Positions 8,363-14,447 of a DNA stretch of 25,267 bases are shown one piece after another. Positions within the stretch are counted from its first letter, which is position 1. Each line of letters begins with the position of its first letter. The notes below the pieces were generated by a model. It saw only the letters and a list, made by a program, of their open reading frames with translations, made no database searches and was not told where the DNA came from. The DNA is from Candidatus Dadabacteria bacterium (GTDB lineage Bacteria > Desulfobacterota_D > UBA1144 > Nemesobacterales > JADFKM01): assembly GCA_022564935.1 (NCBI GenBank), contig JADFKM010000029.1:1-25267 (forward strand), given 5' to 3'. The translations under genes and the position numbers were made by a program.

Positions 8363-9415
8363 TCAACTAATTGTCTGAACGAGACTATAAGAATTGAAGA
8401 ACTCATCAATGTATTCTCTACCAAATGGTTTGAAAAAGGTGTCGAATTTACCTTTGGGCAAGCCATGCTTTACGTCTTTATCCTTATTCCATATTAAAAG
8501 TTTCAAGTTTTTATTGGTATTTAGAGCTTGCTTGAAAATATCATTTATACCTTCATCTCTAAATGAAAACCCAATTACTATACAGTATTCAACCTCTTTC
8601 AAAGTTTCTTTAAGGTTATTGTAAAGTTCATTAAATGGAAATTCATTAAAGTTTTTCCCACCAGGAAACAGCATAGGATGGTATTCAAGATCTGTTAGGT
8701 CTGGAATATTCACAAGATATATCTTTCCTTTATTTTTAGGGTTTCGTTTCCAATTTAATGATCCATGCAGTTTGTGTAGATGAAATTTGTTTCCGTCTTT
8801 ATGAAACATCTGATTATTAAAAATGTAACCACTTTGTTTGGGCTCAAATCCAACATTTAATTGCCCATCAAGAGTGTCGTCATTCCAAAAAGTATTTTCT
8901 ATACATAGATCATAATTTGTAGTAAATATATCAAGGGGCTTCGAAAATAGTAAAAGAAATTTTTTGTATGCTTCTCTATAGTCTTCTTCAGATTCATCTG
9001 GGTCTTTCCAGTATGTATCATAAATAATTGTATAAATTATTTTCTTTAATCCTTGTATTGACCGTCTATCATCAACCAAACGTTCTTCTAACTTCATTTT
9101 ATTGGATGAAGTTAATTTATTGATTATACAATCGTAATTATTAAGTATTAAGTCACTATGTAGACCAACTTCATCGAAGCTGTAGGTAATCCACTTTTCG
9201 TATTTATCTAATGCTAACAGAATTTTTTCAATATCGAGTTCTATAATATCTCTATTAAGAAAGTATCTTTTTGCTGCCTCATATATTTGTCTTTGATTTG
9301 TAGTTCCCAATTCAAAATTATTAACTATTTCTATGAATTCCACCGTAGTAGGAAACCCAAATGCCCTTGATGCACCTGCTCCGAGAAAAAGACATACATC
9401 ATTCTTGTTAGACAT
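8363..9415 (-). CDS. SIR2-like (SIR2_2 type) NAD-binding protein, probable defence effector
   Basis: SIR2-fold proteins bind NAD+, and several defence systems (Thoeris ThsA, DSR1/2, SIR2-HerA, short Argonaute-SIR2) use them to deplete NAD+ and stop phage growth. This 350-residue protein shows the nucleotide-binding LFLGAGASRAFGFPT (10-23), FTTNYD with catalytic-type Asn (164-169), KLHGSLNW with the active-site-type His (215-222) and VIGFSFRDEGIND (280-292). The SIR2 domain accounts for almost the whole length, with no clear SLOG, transmembrane or HerA-type partner, so it is not canonical Thoeris. It is AT-rich, converges on the NDT-like gene across about 180 bp, and starts almost at its own predicted transcription start. 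Confidence 0.82.
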   Translation of the reverse strand: MSNKNDVCLFLGAGASRAFGFPTTVEFIEIVNNFELGTTNQRQIYEAAKRYFLNRDIIELDIEKILLALDKYEKWITYSFDEVGLHSDLILNNYDCIINKLTSSNKMKLEERLVDDRRSIQGLKKIIYTIIYDTYWKDPDESEEDYREAYKKFLLLFSKPLDIFTTNYDLCIENTFWNDDTLDGQLNVGFEPKQSGYIFNNQMFHKDGNKFHLHKLHGSLNWKRNPKNKGKIYLVNIPDLTDLEYHPMLFPGGKNFNEFPFNELYNNLKETLKEVEYCIVIGFSFRDEGINDIFKQALNTNKNLKLLIWNKDKDVKHGLPKGKFDTFFKPFGREYIDEFFNSYSLVQTIS

Positions 9416-9423
9416 AGATTCAT

Positions 9424-9452
9424 AATATAACGATTTAACTATTTTAATTCAA
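9424..9452 (-). promoter_or_regulatory. Sigma-70-type promoter for the SIR2-like gene
   Basis: On the minus strand TTGAAT (9447-9452) and TATATT (9424-9429) are separated by exactly 17 bases. The expected start of transcription, near 9417, is only about two bases before ATG 9415, and there is no Shine-Dalgarno sequence. The mRNA would therefore be leaderless or nearly so. Confidence 0.5.
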
Positions 9453-9834
9453 CACCAGGAAGGATTATAAATGCACAAAACTACTCATCAGCCCAACGTA
9501 GATGCAAAAAGCCACTTACTCCTGCCTCCCCCATGACTTCGTAGAGGCTATTGCCATCCTCGATGATTCGGCGCTCCATGCCCGGCCTTTACGCCCCGCA
9601 CCCGCAATCCTAGACCCAAGCGAACCGGTATTCTTCGTCACAGGGCTGTGATACATCGAATCCGCTCTAAAGCGACAGGTTACGATAATTGTTACACATC
9701 CGAGACAACCGAACATATTAGTGTCTCAAATAACTGTCTCAATTGCTTGCTTATTGTCTCAACATCTCACATACCATTCACTACCGCTAAATGATTACAC
9801 AACAATTACAGGCAGTTAGGTAGCAGCATTGAAC
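9453..9834 (+). other. Intergenic region between the SIR2-like gene and the first sigma-54 promoter
   Basis: No gene is supported. Bases 9500-9660 are GC-richer than the island and carry short frames on the minus strand without ribosome-binding sites; they may be decayed coding sequence. From 9700 the sequence holds the TGTCTCA repeat cluster annotated separately. Confidence 0.4.
9702..9761 (+). promoter_or_regulatory. TGTCTCA repeat cluster, candidate enhancer-binding-protein site
   Basis: TGTCTCA occurs three times in direct orientation at 9722-9728, 9735-9741 and 9755-9761. The inverted half GAGACA sits at 9702-9707. The cluster lies about 75-135 bp upstream of the sigma-54 promoter at 9835, the distance at which NtrC-type activators usually bind. 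That these are activator sites is an inference from repetition and position. No activator gene is in the window. Confidence 0.45.
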
Positions 9835-9850
9835 TGGCACAGCATTTGCA
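9835..9850 (+). promoter_or_regulatory. Sigma-54 (RpoN) promoter, -24/-12 type, of small coiled-coil gene 1
   Basis: TGGCACAGCATTTGCA matches the sigma-54 consensus TGGCAC-N5-TTGCA exactly, with the invariant GG and GC ten bases apart. Transcription should start near 9861, about 74 bases before the TTG start of the coiled-coil gene. Confidence 0.78.
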
Positions 9851-9934
9851 TTTGTATAGTTTGCTCTTATATAAATCGAGTCACACGATCAACCGGAAAG
9901 CGTAAGCAGCAAAATACGAATTGGAGGAAAGAAA

Positions 9935-10093
9935 TTGGACGAATCACAGTTGATAAAAAAGGTTGTTGACATTGACGCAAGACTCTCCATGGCGGAAATA
10001 GAGATCAGAAACTTAACCGAAAAGATCAATAAACTTGAAGATTATATCAAGAGCAAATTTGTTGTTGAAGGCGCGTTCTCGGGAGATGATTGA
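9935..10093 (+). CDS. Small coiled-coil protein 1, sigma-54 controlled, function unknown
   Basis: This 52-residue protein is not a family I recognise. It starts at TTG 9935, preceded by GGAGGAAAG at a good distance. Residues 5-40 form an amphipathic, charged heptad pattern (VVDIDARLSMAEIEIRN, then LTEKINKLEDYIKSK), a likely short coiled coil. There is no signal peptide, membrane segment or cysteine. It resembles the protein at 11646: both carry S-x-L, then D-[IL]-D-x-R-L and E-x-x-I-R in register, with 9 of 23 positions identical by my count, and both follow sigma-54 promoters. A regulatory, adaptor or oligomerising role is possible, but nothing in the sequence fixes it. A 10-bp inverted repeat begins 16 bases after the stop. 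Confidence 0.65.
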   Translation: MDESQLIKKVVDIDARLSMAEIEIRNLTEKINKLEDYIKSKFVVEGAFSGDD

Positions 10094-10108
10094 ACCGATG
10101 GTAGCTGA

Positions 10109-10157
10109 TTTATCCCTCTCATGCCACAAAGCCAATGCCCTAAACCTGAGGGATAAA
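10109..10157 (+). repeat. 10-bp inverted repeat downstream of coiled-coil gene 1
   Basis: TTTATCCCTC (10109-10118) and GAGGGATAAA (10148-10157) are perfect complements separated by 29 bases, starting 16 bases after the stop codon. The transcript could fold into a long stem-loop. There is no T-run after it, so it is not a standard terminator; it may be an mRNA 3' stabiliser or a protein site. Confidence 0.5.
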
Positions 10158-10276
10158 GATGCGGCTCCCACCAAAATTCCTTCCCAAAAAAGCTCCAGAC
10201 TAAGTGTATGTATGTTTTCCTTAGCTCTGCAAGCCGCCATTAGCCCATCGGCAAGAGCAGCGCCCTTCTACCCACC

Positions 10277-10301
10277 TGCAAAGAGCCGGGCTTTGCAGCC
10301 C
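10277..10301. terminator. Hairpin between coiled-coil gene 1 and the convergent aldo/keto reductase
   Basis: TGCAAAG (10277-10283) pairs with CTTTGCA (10291-10297); an alternative pairing is GGGCT (10288-10292) with AGCCC (10297-10301). It lies 13 bases beyond the stop of the minus-strand aldo/keto reductase gene. No T-run is present on either strand, so termination is only a suggestion. Confidence 0.25.
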
Positions 10302-10313
10302 TCCCGGTAATCA

Positions 10314-11120
10314 CTAAAGGGGAAATGCATCGTTGAGAATCTTAATCTGAGCGTCGCTCAGGCGCCATCCAGAAGCCTCGCAGTTCTCCTCCGTGCGCTC
10401 TGTGGAGTTTGACTTCGGGATTACGATCACATTCGGACTGGCGGTGCACCAGTTAAGGGCAACCTGCGCCGGGGTCTTTCCCGTCTCTGAGGCAATCCGC
10501 TCAAGAGCCTTCATCCCGCGGCCCTTGAGGAATCTCGACCCCGCGGCTAGGCTGCCGTCGTCAAGGGGTGTGTAGGCCATCACCGTGATTCCGTGCTCCT
10601 CGCAGTAAGGAAGCAGCTCGATCTCAATCTCCCGCCTCTTAAGGTTATAAAGCATCTGGTTCGACACAATAGGGTGATGTCTCATCAAGGCCAGAGCCTC
10701 TTGTAGCTCGGCGATGGAGAAGTTGCTTACGCCTATGAACTTGACCAGCCCGCGGTCGGCAAGCTCCTCCATGGCGTGCATTGTCTCAGAAATCGGATAT
10801 ACGGGATTCGGCCAGTGAACCTGGTACAGGTCTATGCAATCGACCCCTAGCCTAAGGAGGCTGTCTTCGGCGGCACGTAATACAGCGTCGTAAGATAGAT
10901 GCCGTCCTGAGACCTTCGTCGCGATAAACGCCCGGTCGGGGATTCCGCTTATGGCCTCGCCCACTATGTCCTCGGTGTTGTAGCCCTCGGCGGTGTCGAT
11001 GAGGAACGCCCCAAGCTCAATCCCCCGGCGAAGGGGCTCCACACCTCCGCTGTAGCGCCAAGTGCCGAGCCCAATTTCTGGTACTATAGCATCGGTGCTT
11101 CCTAGCCGTTTCATTTCCAT
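10314..11120 (-). CDS. Aldo/keto reductase
   Basis: This is an NADPH-dependent cytoplasmic carbonyl reductase of the (beta/alpha)8 aldo/keto reductase superfamily. The 268-residue product contains the full catalytic tetrad: D42 and Y47 in IDTAEGYNTED, K69 in IATKVSGRH and H102 in LYQVHWPNP. The cofactor-binding pattern IPKSNSTERTEEN near the C-terminus matches the family signature 'IPKS....ri..N'. Length is typical of the short prokaryotic 2,5-diketogluconate-reductase-like members. Substrate cannot be told from sequence. ATG 11120 has a purine-rich GAGAGCAG just upstream; a second ATG two codons later is also possible. It sits alone between the two sigma-54 coiled-coil genes, on the opposite strand. 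Confidence 0.93.
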   Translation of the reverse strand: MEMKRLGSTDAIVPEIGLGTWRYSGGVEPLRRGIELGAFLIDTAEGYNTEDIVGEAISGIPDRAFIATKVSGRHLSYDAVLRAAEDSLLRLGVDCIDLYQVHWPNPVYPISETMHAMEELADRGLVKFIGVSNFSIAELQEALALMRHHPIVSNQMLYNLKRREIEIELLPYCEEHGITVMAYTPLDDGSLAAGSRFLKGRGMKALERIASETGKTPAQVALNWCTASPNVIVIPKSNSTERTEENCEASGWRLSDAQIKILNDAFPL

Positions 11121-11281
11121 CTGCTCTCGCCCCGCCCATAGCCCTGCCGAAGTATTATGCCCCCTCAGCTACAATTACCTCCTCACCCTCATTACTCATA
11201 TTAAACCTACTAACTATCTTTATAGAGATAAGTTTAAGATTTGCATACCGTTCATCAGAGATTTCCATTAATCCTCCATAT

Positions 11282-11301
11282 GGTGTCACCTAAGTGACAC
11301 C
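11282..11301. repeat. 8-bp perfect palindrome GGTGTCAC-N4-GTGACACC
   Basis: Both 8-bp arms are exact complements around a 4-base spacer, giving a 20-bp dyad typical of a dimeric regulator site. It lies about 160 bp upstream of the aldo/keto reductase start and about 275 bp upstream of the second sigma-54 promoter, so it could serve either. Confidence 0.6.
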
Positions 11302-11316
11302 TTTGGACTCTGGCAC

Positions 11317-11334
11317 CTCTGTATTTTAACAGAG
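11317..11334. repeat. 6-bp inverted repeat CTCTGT-N6-ACAGAG
   Basis: A perfect 6-bp dyad lies 15 bp beyond the palindrome at 11282-11301. Taken alone it is near chance level, but it is part of a series of four inverted repeats in 170 bp. Confidence 0.35.
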
Positions 11335-11358
11335 AGATACAGTTCTTCTAGTCCTGTC

Positions 11359-11378
11359 TTTTCTCCTAGCAGAGAAAA
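11359..11378. repeat. 7-bp inverted repeat TTTTCTC-N6-GAGAAAA
   Basis: Both arms are perfect complements around CTAGCA. It is the third dyad in the series upstream of the second sigma-54 promoter. Confidence 0.4.
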
Positions 11379-11425
11379 CATACCCCTCTTCTCTATATCA
11401 CAGCGGGCGATTATTACTGAACTGT

Positions 11426-11449
11426 GGTGTCTGGGAAACAAAAGACACC
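11426..11449. repeat. 7-bp inverted repeat GGTGTCT-N10-AGACACC
   Basis: The arms share GGTGTC with the palindrome at 11282 and TGTCT with the TGTCTCA repeats upstream of the first sigma-54 promoter. It lies about 130-150 bp upstream of the second sigma-54 promoter, a usual distance for an NtrC-type activator site. A common activator for both small genes is an inference. Confidence 0.45.
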
Positions 11450-11575
11450 TAACGCAGACGGCACGGCAAATTGTATGGGTGGGAGCGTCATAATGTCTGT
11501 ATTTCTTACACATACATATTCCGGCATGTTAGCAATATAACAACGTTTACCGGAGGTTAGGAGAATATCATGGGC

Positions 11576-11591
11576 TGGCACAACACTTGTG
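11576..11591 (+). promoter_or_regulatory. Sigma-54 (RpoN) promoter of small coiled-coil gene 2
   Basis: TGGCACAACACTTGTG keeps the full -24 TGGCAC and the -12 TTG at the right spacing, but has GT instead of GC at -12, so it is weaker than the one at 9835. Both promoters are followed by TTTGTATA (9851-9858 and 11599-11606). The transcript should start near 11602, about 44 bases before ATG 11646. Confidence 0.62.
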
Positions 11592-11645
11592 AATATTGTT
11601 TGTATAAATTGGTCGGCGACATATATAATGTCAGGAGGCAGGACA

Positions 11646-11873
11646 ATGAAGTTATCGCATTTAGTCCTTGAGCTGGAAGACCTTGACAGAAGGCTCAACA
11701 AAATAGAAGAGAAGATAAGGAAATGCAAAACGTTCCTACGCAACAAGCAGATTGCCGAGAGCTCCGTACCGTCAAAGGAGGGAGAAAAAGCGGCTCCGTT
11801 GTCAATCACCTCCGATGGTCCGGAACACTCTCGACAAATTGATACGTCCTCTAAAATGCCTCGCGGGCATTGA
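11646..11873 (+). CDS. Small coiled-coil protein 2, sigma-54 controlled, paralogue of the one at 9935
   Basis: This 75-residue protein is not a family I recognise. ATG 11646 follows AGGAGG at 11633-11638; an in-frame TTG at 11589 is rejected because it falls inside the sigma-54 -12 element. Residues 4-38 form a charged amphipathic helix (LVLELEDLDRRLNKIEEKIR), a likely coiled coil; the remaining 37 residues are polar and probably disordered. The helix aligns without gaps with the protein at 9935 (shared S-x-L, D-[IL]-D-x-R-L, E-x-x-I-R). No membrane segment or signal peptide. The longer C-terminal tail is the main difference. It probably works in the same pathway under the same activator; the function is unknown. 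Confidence 0.62.
   Translation: MKLSHLVLELEDLDRRLNKIEEKIRKCKTFLRNKQIAESSVPSKEGEKAAPLSITSDGPEHSRQIDTSSKMPRGH
11855..11871 (+). terminator. Possible terminator hairpin at the end of coiled-coil gene 2
   Basis: AATGCC (11855-11860) and GGCATT (11866-11871) pair across a 5-base loop and overlap the last codons of the gene. The following GAGTTTGTTTG is only moderately T-rich, so this is a weak candidate. Confidence 0.3.
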
Positions 11874-12240
11874 GTTTGTTTGAGACTCATCACCGGGCAT
11901 CTATCTTTCTCTCTCAGCTCCCGGAGTCAGAATTGCGCCGGACGCTTTTATTCAAGCACAGATGAGTGAAAATTTCGGCCCGCAATTCACTTCTCATTTC
12001 CTGGCCATGGTTACATAAGGGGCCGGTTACCGGCAATCCTGTTGGGTTCGCAGGTTCTTATACAAATCCGTTTCTATATTTCCCAACTTCCATTACGGAA
12101 CCCCAAATTTCTCCTTCATTCCAAACCCCGGCTCTTCTCCACTGGGAGCGCGCCCCATCCGGTGGCATATGAAGCGACTCCTTCATAGAGATACAGCGCG
12201 GCCCTGTGACATATTCTGCATATTTACCGAAACGCTCCGT
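11874..12240 (+). other. Intergenic region with no supported gene
   Basis: The sequence is of intermediate base composition. A 66-codon minus-strand frame with a TTG start (12058-12258) has a protein-like, Trp-rich composition but lacks a ribosome-binding site and overlaps the pseudogene, so I do not call it. The remnant at 12241 may begin as early as an ATG at 12169. Confidence 0.35.
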
Positions 12241-12577
12241 AACAGCAGCAGGTACCAATTCAAGGTGCTCTACGCCGAGGACACCTTCACGGAGCCTACA
12301 TAGGGGAGTACGTCGCCCCGAAGAACTACAGGGCGCGCAGAGGTTCGGTAACTACGTGACAGAGCCCGGCGGGGAGTTATCGAGGGACTACAGAGATTTC
12401 TACCTGACCCCAAAGTACGGGAGGCTCTCACTTAAAGTGGAGTACTGCGGCCACAGGGTAGCGGATGACGGCAGGCCCGTGACGAAGGAGGGCAAGCTGG
12501 TCGAGGAGATCGCGTTAGAGCAGCTCAACTGATCGAGCTACAGCCTCACACTCGACCCTGAAAACCCGCCGGAGTGA
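12241..12577 (+). pseudogene. Frameshifted remnant of an unrecognised gene
   Basis: Protein-like sequence continues through three frames. RYQFKVLYAEDTF in the first frame (to about 12290) continues as GAYIGEYVAPKNYRARRG in a second (12291-12343). It then goes on as FGNYVTEPGGELSRDY, LTPKYGRLSLKVEYCGHRV and GKLVEEIALEQLN in a third, to TGA 12530-12532. The frame stays open after that TGA for another SSYSLTLDPENPPE, to TGA 12575-12577. Both shifts go the same way, as from two single-base losses. Codon composition is GC-rich like the host genes. No family is recognised. Sequencing error is an alternative to true decay. Confidence 0.55.
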
Positions 12578-12775
12578 ACCACCTATCTCCAATTAGGTTC
12601 TCCCAATCGCCTCCAACTTGTACTGCTGCCATCTGCGTGGCCAGCCTGGCGAAATATTGGGTATTATTTCATGGCGACTAAGCAGCGGTGCTTTCACCCT
12701 CTACATTTGTAGCGTCCAGCACTCGCTGCACCCGCGCAGAACAGACACCGTACCTGAAGGAAACAATCGTATACA

Positions 12776-14326
12776 TTGAAAGAAACACTCGAACGCACAC
12801 AACCACCCTCGTATGCAGAGGGAGATGATGCCTCCGCAGCTTCGGTAAGGCGCAAGCTCGCCACCACGGGGGTGATGATCGGCATGTTCCTCTCTGCGCT
12901 GGACTCGACCGCCGTTACCACGGCCATGCCCACTGTGGTCTCCAGCCTGGGCGGGCTTGAGATATACAGCTGGGTGTTCGTCTCCTATACCCTCACCTCG
13001 ACGGTGTCGATGCCGCTGTGGGGAAGGCTTTCGGACCTGTTCGGAAGGAAGGTCTTCTACAATATGGGGATAGCCCTTTTCCTGCTGGGCTCGATCCTAT
13101 CCGGAATGTCCGGCTCGATGACGCAGCTCATTGCATTCAGAGCCCTGCAGGGCCTGGGAGCCGGGGCGCTCATAACAATGGGGATGATAATCATCGGGGA
13201 GATTTACACGCTCAGGGAGCGCGCCAGCATACAGGGCCTCTTCGGAGGCGTCTGGGGACTCTCGAGCATCCTCGGCCCCATCATAGGCGGGTTGATCACA
13301 GACCAGCTTTCCTGGCGGTGGGTGTTTTATTTGAACATCCCTTTCGGCCTCGTTGCAGCCGCCGTTATTACCTACGCCCTAAACAGCAAAGGGGGCAAAA
13401 AAGACATCGCTCTCGACTACAAGGGAGCCGCCGTGTTCGCCGCGCTCATATCAATATTCCTCTACTGGCTCTACATCGCCGGCAGCCCGGGGAGCCTCTC
13501 ATCCCCACTGACCTACACACTGCCGGTCGTCTCCGCCGCTTTGGTGCTGCTGTTTATCTCCATCGAAAAAGAGGCGTCCCACCCAATACTACCGCTTGAG
13601 CTTTTCAAGAACCGCTACTTCGCCTCGAGCGCCGTCGTGGGACTGCTCATAGGCATGGCGATGTTCGGATCCATCACGTTCATCCCCCTCTTCGTGCAGG
13701 GTGTAATGGGCACGACCGCTACGGGCACGGGGAAGATAATCACCCCCCTGCTGCTCTCATGGGTCACGCTCTCAAGCATCTCGGGCAGGCTGATGCTCCG
13801 GGTCGGGTACAAGACGATGATACACACGGGCACCGTGCTCCTGGGCATAGGGTTCTTCCTCCTCGCCACGATGAGCGCGGCCACGACAAAGACGGAGATA
13901 TCTATGTACATGATAGTGCTCGGAGCAGGGATGGGCATGCTGTTTATGCCGATACTGCTGGCGGTACAGAACTCCGTGTCCAGGGAGATTTTCGGCATTG
14001 CCACCTCTGCCACTCAGTTCTTCCGCTCAATAGGAGCGGTCATAGGCGTCACTCTCATGGGGGCTGTGATGACGGCGTCGATAACTGCGGGGATGGGCGC
14101 CGTCTCGCTCCCGGCGGACTCGAAGCTCAAAGGCACGCTGTCCCCAGACCTGATAGTGCATCCTGAAGTAAGGGCGGGACTCCCCCCGGACGTGGTAAAT
14201 TCACTCACCGCAGTCTTAGCGGACTCGCTCCACTGGGTGTTCGTAACGGGCCTTGTAATAGCGGTGCTCGCCTTCATCTCAGGGTTCTTCGTTCCCACCG
14301 GGAGGGAGTTTAAAGGAAGTAAGTAG
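12776..14326 (+). CDS. MFS drug/solute exporter, DHA2 (EmrB/QacA) type
   Basis: This 516-residue inner-membrane proton antiporter has the 14-helix pattern of the DHA2 family. Family motifs are present in order: LDSTAVTTAMPTV (42-54, motif D1), GRLSDLFGRK (83-92, motif A), RALQGLGAGA (122-131, motif B), GGVWGLSSILGPIIGG (157-172, the antiporter motif C) and LSWRWVFYLNIPFG. Substrate is unknown; relatives export dyes, antibiotics and other toxic compounds. TTG 12776 is the likely start, with GAAGGA about 14 bases upstream; the next possible starts fall just before the first helix. The 198 bp before it (after the pseudogene) hold nothing I recognise. No EmrA-like adaptor is nearby. Confidence 0.9.
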   Translation: MKETLERTQPPSYAEGDDASAASVRRKLATTGVMIGMFLSALDSTAVTTAMPTVVSSLGGLEIYSWVFVSYTLTSTVSMPLWGRLSDLFGRKVFYNMGIALFLLGSILSGMSGSMTQLIAFRALQGLGAGALITMGMIIIGEIYTLRERASIQGLFGGVWGLSSILGPIIGGLITDQLSWRWVFYLNIPFGLVAAAVITYALNSKGGKKDIALDYKGAAVFAALISIFLYWLYIAGSPGSLSSPLTYTLPVVSAALVLLFISIEKEASHPILPLELFKNRYFASSAVVGLLIGMAMFGSITFIPLFVQGVMGTTATGTGKIITPLLLSWVTLSSISGRLMLRVGYKTMIHTGTVLLGIGFFLLATMSAATTKTEISMYMIVLGAGMGMLFMPILLAVQNSVSREIFGIATSATQFFRSIGAVIGVTLMGAVMTASITAGMGAVSLPADSKLKGTLSPDLIVHPEVRAGLPPDVVNSLTAVLADSLHWVFVTGLVIAVLAFISGFFVPTGREFKGSK

Positions 14327-14447
14327 GGGGTTGTGTTAGCGGGGAGCGCTTAAAGATACCAAGGGTCATAAAATCGTTAATTTCTTTATCATCGACGCCG
14401 CTTCCGAATATGCCTCTCACACCAGAAACAGGTATTATGCAAGTTGT

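Larger units (their letters stand above)
11121..11575 (+). other. Intergenic regulatory region with inverted repeats
   Basis: About 450 bases separate the aldo/keto reductase start from the second sigma-54 promoter. I see no supported gene; a long minus-strand frame over 11414-11893 has antisense character. The region is mainly notable for the run of inverted repeats annotated below, and for TGTCT at 11494-11498, about 80 bp before the promoter. Confidence 0.45.

Noticed and set aside
8216-8497. 93-codon plus-strand frame across repeat copy 2
   Set aside because: It runs antisense into the SIR2-like gene and over the direct repeat. Mismatches between the repeat copies do not favour third codon positions, so the conservation is not coding.
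9481-9579. 32-codon minus-strand frame with a protein-like ending (EVMGEAGVSGFLHLRWADE)
   Set aside because: Too short, no ribosome-binding site, and a stop lies three codons before its ATG. It may be a decayed fragment, but it cannot be supported.
9640-9690. Possible tRNA-like sequence (TCGAATCC near 9650)
   Set aside because: No acceptor or anticodon stems can be formed around it.
10013-10240. 75-codon minus-strand frame overlapping coiled-coil gene 1
   Set aside because: No ribosome-binding site, and it overlaps a plus-strand gene with a strong promoter and ribosome-binding site. It also runs through the 10-bp inverted repeat.
11311-11326. Another TGGCAC that might start a sigma-54 promoter
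   Set aside because: The -12 element is missing: TATTT stands where TTGCA is needed.
11414-11893. 159-codon frame on the minus strand opposite coiled-coil gene 2
   Set aside because: Its Ser/Arg/Leu-rich composition is what the antisense of a charged coiled coil gives, it lacks a ribosome-binding site, and it overlaps the sigma-54 promoter and the better supported plus-strand gene.
12058-12258. 66-codon minus-strand frame rich in Trp and Gly
   Set aside because: Composition is plausible for a protein, but it has only a TTG start without a ribosome-binding site and overlaps the start of the plus-strand remnant.
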